Assembly (NCBI GenBank): GCA_023379355.1
Contig: JAMCUD010000038.1
Span: 7,814 to 15,445 of the forward strand
DNA: 7,632 nt
Origin: Thermoplasmatota archaeon
GTDB lineage: Archaea > Thermoplasmatota > Thermoplasmata > Thermoplasmatales > Thermoplasmataceae
Direction: 5' to 3'
Shown: positions 1-4,880 of the stretch, one piece after another
Layout of the letters: every line of letters begins with the position of its first letter
How positions within the stretch are numbered: the first letter of the stretch is position 1
Made by a program: the position numbers and the translations under genes
Notes under the pieces: model-generated
Told to the model about the DNA's origin: nothing
Seen by the model: only the letters and a program-made list of their open reading frames with translations
Database searches by the model: none

Positions 1-80
1 CATGAGAGATTCAGGGAGGATTCAAGGGTGTGGATCTGTGCACTGTCCGGATAGATCCTGAATCTGTATGTCCTTATCAT
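1..80 (-). CDS. tnpB: TnpB (OrfB) of IS200/IS605 family, N-terminal 26 codons only
   Basis: The ATG at 80-78 opens a frame to the window edge, giving 26 residues that begin MIRTYRFRIYPDSAQIHTL. This is the characteristic TnpB start (a Y-[KR]-[FY]-R-[IL]-Y-P core followed by a helix that leads to the missing LEACR-like segment). TnpB proteins are RNA-guided endonucleases related to Cas12 ancestors; they bind an RNA from the element's right end and cleave the donor site, which helps retain the element. The RuvC catalytic residues and the C-terminal zinc finger lie outside the window, so it is unknown whether this copy is intact. GGAGG lies at 98-94, about 13 bases before the ATG, and the ATG overlaps the stop of a leader ORF (ATGA at 80-77). 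The identification rests on a short stretch but the motif is distinctive. Confidence 0.75.
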   Translation of the reverse strand, partial: MIRTYRFRIYPDSAQIHTLESSLNLS

Positions 81-112
81 CTGGAACACTGATCCTCCAC
101 GTCTTTCTTCAT
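77..112 (-). other. 11-codon leader ORF overlapping the tnpB start (ATGA)
   Basis: The ATG at 112-110 opens a frame MKKDVEDQCSR that ends with TGA at 79-77. The TGA shares ATGA with the tnpB start codon. The ATG sits 28 bases downstream of the centre of the TATA box, where a leaderless transcript would begin, so ribosomes starting there could hand over to tnpB. There is an in-frame stop just upstream, so this is not the tail of a longer tnpA gene. It may have no role as a peptide. Confidence 0.3.
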
Positions 113-132
113 GATCACTGATGGATGTAGTA

Positions 133-147
133 ATTATATATAAATAA
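133..147 (-). promoter_or_regulatory. TATA box of the tnpB transcript
   Basis: On the minus strand the stretch reads TTTATTTATATATAA, with a TTTATATA core at 144-137. The usual archaeal distance of about 25 bases puts the transcript start near 112-116, at or just before the leader ORF's ATG. Confidence 0.5.
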
Positions 148-162
148 ATTTGTTCGCTTTCA

Positions 163-184
163 TCCCACCCTTGAAGAGGTGGGA
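163..184. repeat. Stem-loop of the IS left end
   Basis: TCCCACC (163-169) pairs perfectly with GGTGGGA (178-184), giving a 7-bp GC-rich stem with an 8-base loop (CTTGAAGA). Next to it lies the palindrome GGGAATTCCC (181-190). Such subterminal hairpins are the sites that the Y1 transposase TnpA recognises on single-stranded DNA in IS200/IS605 elements. Its place between the putative insertion point and the tnpB promoter fits a left-end hairpin. Confidence 0.6.
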
Positions 185-200
185 ATTCCCGCTCACGGTG

Positions 201-697
201 TTAAAACCCACACTGTTGTCAAAGATGTGTTCCCTTTGCCCCCAGATCTCTTTGGCACCACTTTAGAAAAGTTTTATCTCGATCATGGGAGATTGCCGTG
301 TTCTCCTTGAATTCCCATAAACTGCCAGAAAATGTGCACAGAATTACCATTGAACAGAGTGATTAACACCTTCGCCTGTGAGAGATGGAGAGATAATGGC
401 GGATACCATTGATCCTCTTCTACTTACTGAAGATGGACATTCCCCGGTATATCATATTCCACTTAACCATGTGTAAGAGAGGCTTGTTGCATCTTCAACT
501 TATAGCCTCTATCCTTACAAATTAAGGGGTTACTATTACTCAATCAGAACCGAAAACGTGATGTTGAAAGACGTGGTATGGCAATAATATTATCCTACAA
601 TAGAGACTTTGAAAATAAGGAGTTATGTTGCATTTTACAATGATTCATATAATGAGATGAAATTTTTAGGAATATACAGTTTTTTTTTCAGAAACTT
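201..697. other. Region without an intact gene; possible decayed coding sequence on the minus strand
   Basis: No frame is open for 60 codons on either strand. One minus-strand frame (543 down to 283) reads like protein apart from stops at 465-463 and 426-424. Its last open part, 46 codons at 423-286, includes the segment FNGNSVHIFWQFMGIQ. I could not place it in a family. A plus-strand frame near 508-640 is also open for about 45 codons and ends ENKELCCILQ, without a start or a recognisable motif. The region flanks an insertion sequence and may be a graveyard of older mobile DNA, but this is not shown. Confidence 0.3.
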
Positions 698-703
698 AAA
701 AAA
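698..703 (-). terminator. Oligo-T terminator of the tes-like gene
   Basis: Read on the minus strand, a T6 run in an A/T-rich stretch lies 14 bases after the TAA stop codon. Archaeal RNA polymerase ends transcription at such runs without needing a hairpin. A longer T-rich/A-rich stretch further on (681-688 is T8 on the plus strand, hence A8 here) does not add to the signal. Confidence 0.45.
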
Positions 704-717
704 TATATTCGAAAGCC

Positions 718-2538
718 TTACTCAGGCTTTTCTGATGATATTACGGGTATTGGTTCGTCCAGGTTCAGTCCGATCTCGTCTTCCCTGAGCTTCCTTCCTA
801 TGCTTCTCTCGTAGAAGGCGATGATGTTCTTCTTGTCCTCCTTGCTGTAGTCCCTGAAGTACTTGTCCTTCTTCAGAACCTTCCCTGTCCTCTCCTCGTA
901 TGTTCTTGCCGGGATTGAGTACTTCCTCTGTGTTGCATCCCTGTACAGTTCCGGGATCACGTTGAATGCACAGAATGGAACAACCCTTCCGTCAGGCATT
1001 GCATAGTGTATATCGCATCTCTCAACCCTGTCCACATCATATGTGTACGGATCCATGAAGTGCATGAAGCCGATGAACATGCTCTTGTAGTGGAATGCCT
1101 TGAGACCGTGGTAATCACCATCGGTGAATGCATTGTACACCATGTCCTTGAGCTTGAAGTCCGTTGGTGCCTTCTCATAGTCCACGAACTTCCTGAGGTT
1201 CATGAGGAGCCTGGATGTTGTTGAGACCTTCTTTATTGCCCTGAAGTTTGATCCCCTCATCTCGTCTGCAAGTTCACCTATGTATTCGAACATTCCCCTG
1301 ACATCTATGAATCTTGTTATTGGTGTGACCTTGTCTCCGTCCTTGAATATGTATGTTCCCATTCCGCAGGCGAAGTGTATTGAGAGCTTGTACATCTCCT
1401 TTCCCTTGAGCTGCTCTATGAAGTCTGAGACCTTTGCCGTTGAGGGCACTGTGAAGAAGTCCTCCCTTCCGATCATGCCATCTGTCTGCTGCTCTATCTT
1501 CTTTATTGCTCCGGGTATTGTGATCCTCTGCTTCTCCCTCATGCGGTCCGGCATCCTTCCCACAAGACTCACAGGCTGGAAGTTAACTGCCCTTACAACA
1601 TCTATGTTTGAAAGGCCGAATCTTATCATGTCTCCCAGATATGCGTCGTTCACCCCCCCTATTACAGTGGGAACGAGAACGACACCGAGAGGTGCATTCT
1701 TGTAGTTCTCAAGTGCCGCCGGTATCTCCCAGAAGTTCTTTGGGTTTGATCTGGGTGTTGGTCCGTCGAAGCTTGTGTATATGACATTTGATCCTGCACC
1801 CCTTATCTTCTTGGGGAAATCTGGATCGAATGCTGACCTGATTGAGTTGGTGTTGAGCTGTATGTGCTCATAGCCCTCCTCCCTTGCTATCTTTATTATG
1901 TCAATGATATCGTCACGTATTGCCGGTTCCCCTCCGGTGATCTGGACTGCGTTTGCTCCCACGGGTTTCTCATTTCTCATCCTTCTGAGCATCATCCTTA
2001 CCTGATCCTGTGAGGGCTCGTATATGGGCTCGTTCTCCTTTGCATAGAAGAAGCAGTACCAGCATGAGAGATCACAGCGGTTTGTAACCACAACATTGCC
2101 GAGACCGGTGTGTGACTTATGCTTTATGCAGAGACCGCAGTGGGTTGGGCATACTATCTTTGATTCCAGGTATGCAACATGGGGATTCAGTATCTTCACA
2201 CCGGGATCCTGCCACTTCTTTGCCTCCTGGTACATCTCGTAATCTTCCCAGTACTTCTCCCTTGTTATTCCATGCTCATGGCATTCCTTGATCAGTTTGA
2301 CCTCGCCTGCATTCTCGTACACTATTGCAGGTATCCTCATCTGATCGAATTTCTCGTCATCCACACATATTGGGCAGAGACTCTCTGTAACCCTCAGTAC
2401 CATCATGTCCGGTGATATGAGATGGCCCACTGCATTTACAAACTCATCAACTGTTTTGAATGGTGCATTCTTGCTGATTTCGAAATCACTTGAAAATCTT
2501 ATTTCAGGAAACTTTTCCCTCTCTTCTGTCATTATCAC
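718..2538 (-). CDS. tes: Radical SAM tetraether lipid synthase (Tes / MJ0619 family)
   Basis: The 606-residue protein carries the radical SAM signature CDLSCWYC (C155, C159, C162), which binds the [4Fe-4S] cluster that cleaves S-adenosylmethionine, and the SAM-contacting TGGEP motif (201-205). Ahead of it are CPIC (55-58), KECHEHG (84-90) and CPTHCGLC (130-137); C391 and the pair C508/C523 follow in the C-terminal third. This order (metal-binding N-terminal part, CPxxCGLC just before the SAM barrel, C-terminal Cys region) is that of the MJ0619 family, shown in 2022 to couple the tails of two archaeol-type lipids into macrocyclic and tetraether lipids (GDGT). The Methanocaldococcus enzyme is reported to hold three [4Fe-4S] clusters and one rubredoxin-like iron. 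GDGT membranes are essential to Thermoplasmatales, so the role fits. The enzyme should act at the membrane on lipids, though no membrane helix is apparent. The start is GTG at 2538-2536; ATG at 2532-2530 is the alternative (604 residues). AAGGTGA lies 7 bases before the GTG, which favours it. Lysine is mostly AAG and Tyr/Phe/Asp mostly C-ending near the C-terminus, suggesting high expression. A related radical SAM lipid enzyme (for instance a GDGT-bridging enzyme) is possible but less likely. Confidence 0.82.
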   Translation of the reverse strand: MIMTEEREKFPEIRFSSDFEISKNAPFKTVDEFVNAVGHLISPDMMVLRVTESLCPICVDDEKFDQMRIPAIVYENAGEVKLIKECHEHGITREKYWEDYEMYQEAKKWQDPGVKILNPHVAYLESKIVCPTHCGLCIKHKSHTGLGNVVVTNRCDLSCWYCFFYAKENEPIYEPSQDQVRMMLRRMRNEKPVGANAVQITGGEPAIRDDIIDIIKIAREEGYEHIQLNTNSIRSAFDPDFPKKIRGAGSNVIYTSFDGPTPRSNPKNFWEIPAALENYKNAPLGVVLVPTVIGGVNDAYLGDMIRFGLSNIDVVRAVNFQPVSLVGRMPDRMREKQRITIPGAIKKIEQQTDGMIGREDFFTVPSTAKVSDFIEQLKGKEMYKLSIHFACGMGTYIFKDGDKVTPITRFIDVRGMFEYIGELADEMRGSNFRAIKKVSTTSRLLMNLRKFVDYEKAPTDFKLKDMVYNAFTDGDYHGLKAFHYKSMFIGFMHFMDPYTYDVDRVERCDIHYAMPDGRVVPFCAFNVIPELYRDATQRKYSIPARTYEERTGKVLKKDKYFRDYSKEDKKNIIAFYERSIGRKLREDEIGLNLDEPIPVISSEKPE

Positions 2539-2545
2539 TATGGAT

Positions 2546-2552
2546 TCACCTT
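2546..2552 (-). promoter_or_regulatory. Shine-Dalgarno site deciding the tes start
   Basis: AAGGTGA on the minus strand is a strong archaeal ribosome binding site. It stands 7 bases before GTG (2538) and 13 bases before ATG (2532), so the spacing supports the GTG start. This gene therefore appears to have a short leader. Confidence 0.55.
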
Positions 2553-2573
2553 GTTAATAGGCTAAAAGAAAAG

Positions 2574-2584
2574 ATATTAAAATT
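2574..2584. promoter_or_regulatory. TATA-like box upstream of tes (near-symmetric)
   Basis: The minus strand reads AATTTTAATAT. A start of transcription about 25 bases on (near 2553) would give a leader just long enough to include the AAGGTGA site. The same A/T block read on the plus strand (ATATTAAAATT) lies about 29 bases before the ATG of the 40-codon ORF at 2608, so it could serve both directions. Confidence 0.4.
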
Positions 2585-2607
2585 GTTTTGTAGTGTATAC
2601 AGCTAAA

Positions 2608-2730
2608 ATGAGGTATGAAGAGTTAGTTCATATTGTGACAAATATGCATGTATTGCATGTGCATGATAATAGGCTCAAAATATATGTCCCATGTGCATTA
2701 TCCATGACATGGGTATTGAAATGTTGTTAA
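2608..2730 (+). CDS. Doubtful 40-codon ORF, leaderless if real
   Basis: ATG at 2608 opens 40 codons (MRYEELVHIV... to ...WVLKCC) closed by TAA at 2728-2730. The only support is position: a TATA-like block (2574-2584) ends 23 bases before the ATG. Composition is odd, with four His in the first 19 residues from repeated GCATGT DNA, and the last third of the ORF coincides with a stem-loop. I do not recognise it. It could be a small protein, the head of a decayed gene, or chance. Confidence 0.18.
   Translation: MRYEELVHIVTNMHVLHVHDNRLKIYVPCALSMTWVLKCC
2688..2713. repeat. Inverted repeat, 7-bp stem with 12-base loop
   Basis: CCCATGT (2688-2694) pairs perfectly with ACATGGG (2707-2713). It is followed after 7 bases by a second stem-loop. 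It has no T-run after it on the plus strand, so it is not an obvious terminator. Confidence 0.5.
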
Positions 2731-2741
2731 TACAACAACAT
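2721..2741. repeat. Inverted repeat, perfect 8-bp stem with 5-base loop
   Basis: ATGTTGTT (2721-2728) pairs with AACAACAT (2734-2741) around AATAC. Arms of this length and symmetry are typical of a dimeric regulator's site or a folded RNA. It lies about 180 bases upstream of tes and 260 bases upstream of the tRNA gene. Confidence 0.5.
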
Positions 2742-2960
2742 GTGAAATGATGTTGCTTCCAGAGCTACTAAATGATTTCTGAGGTGCTGAAATACGGCGT
2801 TACAGGATTCATTGTATAAATAAGTATAGGAATTTCATCTTAATATTACGAAGTGTGAATCCAGGTTGCATGATGGCGAAATATTTCATTTTCCATTCAA
2901 TCATTCAACGACATGCATCATGAAATAGGGGTTAATGTAATACACTGTAAACTGCTGAAT
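2742..2960. other. Intergenic stretch with no gene seen
   Basis: A/T-rich DNA without an ORF of note. It contains a TATA-like block at 2814-2822 (TGTATAAAT) with no convincing gene after it: the only following ATG frame (2870-2923) is 17 codons long. CATGATG (2869-2875) recurs inverted as CATCATG about 45 bases later, a weak imperfect dyad. Confidence 0.4.
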
Positions 2961-2966
2961 GTAAAA

Positions 2967-2975
2967 AAATAAATA
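2967..2975 (+). promoter_or_regulatory. TATA box of tRNA-Gly
   Basis: AAATAAATA, preceded by an A-rich run, is centred about 29 bases before the first base of the mature tRNA. This is the expected distance for transcription starting at or just before position 3000. Confidence 0.55.
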
Positions 2976-2999
2976 CCCTGTAGCTGATCTGGGGCTCAG

Positions 3000-3072
3000 G
3001 CGGGTGTGGTGTAGCCTGGTAACACGCGAGCTTGCCAAGCTCGTGCCTCGGGTCCAAATCCCGGCACCCGCA
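3000..3072 (+). tRNA. tRNA-Gly (anticodon GCC)
   Basis: A full cloverleaf can be folded. The acceptor stem is GCGGGTG (3000-3006) with CACCCGC (3065-3071) and discriminator A3072. The D-stem is GTGT (3009-3012) with ACAC (3022-3025), with GG at 3018-3019. The anticodon stem is CGAGC (3027-3031) with GCTCG (3039-3043) around loop TTGCCAA, so the anticodon is GCC at 3034-3036, reading GGC and GGT. The T-stem is TCGGG (3048-3052) with CCCGG (3060-3064), one T-G pair included. T8, A14, G15, A21 and C48 are all in place. CCA is not encoded and there is no intron. The T-loop is TCCAAAT, so position 55 is C instead of the near-universal T. Confidence 0.95.
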
Positions 3073-3077
3073 TATTA

Positions 3078-3353
3078 TCAGCGTTTTTTAACTTCCCGTA
3101 TTATTTTACCCATGCATAACCGTACAGTATGTAGAATTCCCGCAACCTGATCTGTATCCACCGGTGAAGTTATTTTGATTCTTAAATCCCCAATGTCAGC
3201 ATAAATTGTCCCCAGGTCATAATGAAAGTGAATTACATTTTTCCCTTTGAAATAGAAATGCCCTGCCTGCTTTTCCCTTATTCCATCAATATTCCTAAGT
3301 TCTCCTATTAGGACATGTATGCTGTCCAGTTCATCTGGTCTTGCATGGCGCAT
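3078..3353 (-). CDS. Small conserved-looking protein of unknown function (91 aa)
   Basis: I do not recognise this protein securely. It is soluble-looking, with an N-terminal helix (about 5-22) and a central beta-rich part containing GHFYFKGKNVIHFHYD (31-46), then YADIGDLRIKI (51-61) and a C-terminal helix ending in a basic tail. The pattern of a Lys/Gly turn, an HFH motif and an acidic residue is faintly like the DUF5519 (luciferase-like) fold, but that is a guess. The ATG at 3353 is favoured because TTTAAAAT (3380-3373) is centred about 24 bases before it, the spacing of a leaderless archaeal transcript; the frame stays open upstream without another ATG. The gene converges on tRNA-Gly, its TGA stop lying only 5 bases from the tRNA's 3' end, and diverges from the SpoIIM-like gene. 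Confidence 0.7.
   Translation of the reverse strand: MRHARPDELDSIHVLIGELRNIDGIREKQAGHFYFKGKNVIHFHYDLGTIYADIGDLRIKITSPVDTDQVAGILHTVRLCMGKIIREVKKR
3084..3089 (+). terminator. T6 terminator of tRNA-Gly, inside the 3' end of the convergent gene
   Basis: Six T residues begin 11 bases after the tRNA discriminator base. The same bases, read on the other strand, encode the Lys-Lys pair just before the final Arg and stop codon of the 91-residue protein. Confidence 0.5.
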
Positions 3354-3372
3354 ATTCTCGTAACAGAAAGGG

Positions 3373-3380
3373 ATTTTAAA
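3373..3380 (-). promoter_or_regulatory. TATA box of the 91-aa gene
   Basis: TTTAAAAT on the minus strand is centred about 24 bases before the ATG at 3353, so transcription should begin at or next to the start codon. No Shine-Dalgarno site is seen, in keeping with a leaderless message. Confidence 0.5.
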
Positions 3381-3415
3381 GCTTTCCGGGAAATGGTGGA
3401 AGTATTCCTGGCAGG

Positions 3416-3425
3416 TTTATGTATA
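3416..3425 (+). promoter_or_regulatory. TATA box of the SpoIIM-like gene
   Basis: TTTATGTATA is centred about 21 bases before TTG (3441). A second A/T block, AAAATATTAA (3431-3440), would instead place the transcript start near 3460, at the in-frame TTG at 3465. Confidence 0.4.
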
Positions 3426-3440
3426 CGGGAAAAATATTAA

Positions 3441-4187
3441 TTGGTTGATTCACATGGGTGTTCATTGAAAGAGGATAATTTTCTTTTCAGTAAAGGTTCC
3501 TTGCGATTTGGCAGGATATTTCTTATACTTTTCATAATAGAGATGGCCATCTACGTTGCCATATCGTCCTTAAGTCTCCACAATGCAGCCCTTTACAACA
3601 GTTTCAAAAATGAGCAAAGTTCCATAGATGGAGAGTCCTTTGTCCCAATGTTCCTCTCCATATTCCCCCATAATCTTCTAATTGCAACAATAGAATTTGT
3701 GCCCATAGTTGGGATTTTCTTCTATTTCTTTTCAGTTGTTGAAACCGCGGTCATCATATCAATTGAAGGGACGGGCATACACACTTCAGGGCTGATCATA
3801 TTTTTCACACTTGCCCTGTTGCCCCATACCTGGCTGGAACTCCCATCTTACGCAATTGCAACAGGTGCCAGTATTTATATTATTTATACCCTTGTAAAAA
3901 GGGGAGAAGAATTCAATACCAGAATGAAGAGAATTGGATTGCTCTATCTGTTTGTAGTGCTGGAGCTCATGGTTGCAGGATTGTTTGAAACCACCGAGAT
4001 AGTCTTTGAAACCATATATCCAGCCCCGTATAACCTGATCTATCCAATAATGATGTGGATTCCGGCCATACCAGCAATAATTGGCCTCATATATCTTTTC
4101 AGGAAAATTACAGGAGATGGACAGCGAGGAAGGAGAAGAAGATTCAACCCCACTGAATCCATAGAGGAGACTTTTGGAAAAATATGA
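3441..4187 (+). CDS. SpoIIM/DUF95-like integral membrane protein
   Basis: The 248-residue protein has about five membrane segments (roughly 24-43, 75-106, 116-150 with a break, 164-183 and 197-221) and a short basic tail (RKITG to RGRRRR). The key mark is LLPHTWLELPSYAIATGASI (126-145): the PHxxxELPxxxxxxG pattern defines the SpoIIM (stage II sporulation protein M, DUF95) family. In Bacillus SpoIIM belongs to a cell-wall remodelling complex; archaea do not sporulate, and the role of their homologues is unknown, so only the family and membrane location can be stated. The start is uncertain: TTG at 3441 gives 248 residues, TTG at 3465 gives 240, and no in-frame ATG occurs before residue 35, inside the first membrane segment. 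The gene stands alone, divergent from the 91-residue gene and followed at about 100 bases by another promoter. Confidence 0.75.
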   Translation: MVDSHGCSLKEDNFLFSKGSLRFGRIFLILFIIEMAIYVAISSLSLHNAALYNSFKNEQSSIDGESFVPMFLSIFPHNLLIATIEFVPIVGIFFYFFSVVETAVIISIEGTGIHTSGLIIFFTLALLPHTWLELPSYAIATGASIYIIYTLVKRGEEFNTRMKRIGLLYLFVVLELMVAGLFETTEIVFETIYPAPYNLIYPIMMWIPAIPAIIGLIYLFRKITGDGQRGRRRRFNPTESIEETFGKI

Positions 4188-4263
4188 TCCGGTAGAGAAC
4201 CTGTTGAAGTACAGAGGAATGTACACTACAGATTTCGCTCATGATATTTCTCATGGTGCATAA

Positions 4264-4274
4264 ATTTTATAATA
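4264..4274 (+). promoter_or_regulatory. TATA box of the coiled-coil gene
   Basis: The stretch ATTTTATAATA is centred near 4269, predicting a transcript start near 4294. This is 65 bases before the TTG at 4359 but only about 12 before the ATG at 4306, which argues that translation begins earlier than 4359. Confidence 0.45.
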
Positions 4275-4358
4275 GAAATCTCATCGAAAATTACGTTAGA
4301 CCACAATGCACTTAAAAATGATATTGCAATTTCAGGCAGCTATCGGAAGCTTCTTGAA

Positions 4359-4865
4359 TTGAGACGGACTGTGCAGGCCCTTAAGGGTTCCTTCCCGTTT
4401 ACTGTTTATTCAGACCTTCAGGGGAGAGTTGAGGAACGGATAAGGACCTTTGAATATCCGGTCTGTGCCGATAATGCAATTAAAGTTGTTTTCTCCAATG
4501 GACTTTCTGTTCCAGTGGAAGAAAAAGACTGTCACGAGGCAAGGGATAAAGATCTAAAATTTACAGATTTCATATTCTCAAAATATGTTTCAGCCAAAGA
4601 TCTTTCCATGGAACCCGGTAAACTCACGGGTACCTATGACAGGGACTATTTTCAGAGGGTGTCCAGGAATCTTTCAACGGAAAGTGATCTTAAACCAGAA
4701 CTCTCAGCAAATCTCCAGAACAAAGTGGATCTCCTCATGGCAAAAATAGATAATCTTGAAAAAATCTATAACCGCCATATTCCTAAAATAATGGAGAATC
4801 TCAACACACTGAATAAAAAAATGGATTTTATTTACAAAAAAATGGTCGGTGAAGATAAAGAATAA
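4359..4865 (+). CDS. Unknown protein with C-terminal coiled coil (start uncertain, probably extends upstream)
   Basis: From TTG (4359) the frame gives 168 residues and ends with tandem stops TAA TAA. I do not recognise the N-terminal part (about 1-105, with C36 and C58). Residues about 117-163 form a strong amphipathic, likely coiled-coil helix (LQNKVDLLMAKIDNLEKIY and on, rich in Lys, Leu, Ile, Asn), suggesting oligomerisation or a partner-binding tail. There is no signal peptide or membrane segment. The TTG start is doubtful: the same frame stays open back to 4245 and reads convincingly as protein from about 4317 (NDIAISGSYRKLLELRR), but has no ATG, GTG or TTG there. ATG at 4306 lies in another frame and would join this one if the A5 run at 4314-4318 had one more A, giving 186 residues starting MHLKNDIAISG. 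The codons are A/T-rich, unlike those of tes. The gene converges on the tricorn gene with 15 bases between stop codons. Confidence 0.6.
   Translation: MRRTVQALKGSFPFTVYSDLQGRVEERIRTFEYPVCADNAIKVVFSNGLSVPVEEKDCHEARDKDLKFTDFIFSKYVSAKDLSMEPGKLTGTYDRDYFQRVSRNLSTESDLKPELSANLQNKVDLLMAKIDNLEKIYNRHIPKIMENLNTLNKKMDFIYKKMVGEDKE
4836..4842 (-). terminator. Likely T7 terminator of the tricorn gene
   Basis: Read on the minus strand, T7 lies about 38 bases past the tricorn stop codon, inside the last codons of the convergent coiled-coil gene. The 15-base gap itself holds no T-run, so the two transcripts should overlap at their 3' ends. Confidence 0.35.
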
Positions 4866-4880
4866 TAACTGTTGATCAAA

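Larger units (their letters stand above)
1..200 (-). mobile_element. Left end of an IS200/IS605-family insertion sequence (tnpB-carrying), cut by the window edge
   Basis: Read on the minus strand, the element starts about position 199/200, directly after TTTTAAC (206-200). It continues through a subterminal stem-loop (163-184), a TATA box, a short leader ORF and the start of tnpB, which runs off the window at 1. IS200/IS605 elements have no terminal inverted repeats; they carry subterminal hairpins and insert 3' of a short fixed sequence, which for IS605 itself is recalled as TTTAA or TTTAAC. The match to that site at the expected place is the main reason for the boundary. No tnpA (Y1 HUH transposase) lies between the hairpin and tnpB, so the element is either a tnpB-only (IS1341-like) form or has tnpA elsewhere. 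The right end is outside the window, so the exact boundary is inferred. Confidence 0.6.

Noticed and set aside
957..1705. Open frames of 70-170 codons on the plus strand and in another minus frame across the tes region
   Set aside because: They lie wholly inside the Tes-like gene, whose motifs identify the real frame. Their translations have no recognisable domains and reflect the strong codon bias of tes.
2645..2741. CRISPR-like repeat array
   Set aside because: The GCATGT units are short, run together without spacers, and the two stem-loops differ in sequence; no cas gene is present.
2870..2923. 17-codon ATG frame following a TATA-like block at 2814-2822
   Set aside because: Too short, about 52 bases from the TATA-like block, no Shine-Dalgarno site and no recognisable sequence.
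3454..3468. ATG at 3454 as the start of the SpoIIM-like gene
   Set aside because: It is out of frame and stops after four codons. No homopolymer nearby makes a simple base miscount likely, so a TTG start is kept.
3786..4226. 146-codon minus-strand frame opposite the SpoIIM-like gene
   Set aside because: It is antisense to a membrane protein with a clear family motif and has the Phe/Tyr/Asn/Ser-rich make-up typical of antisense shadows.
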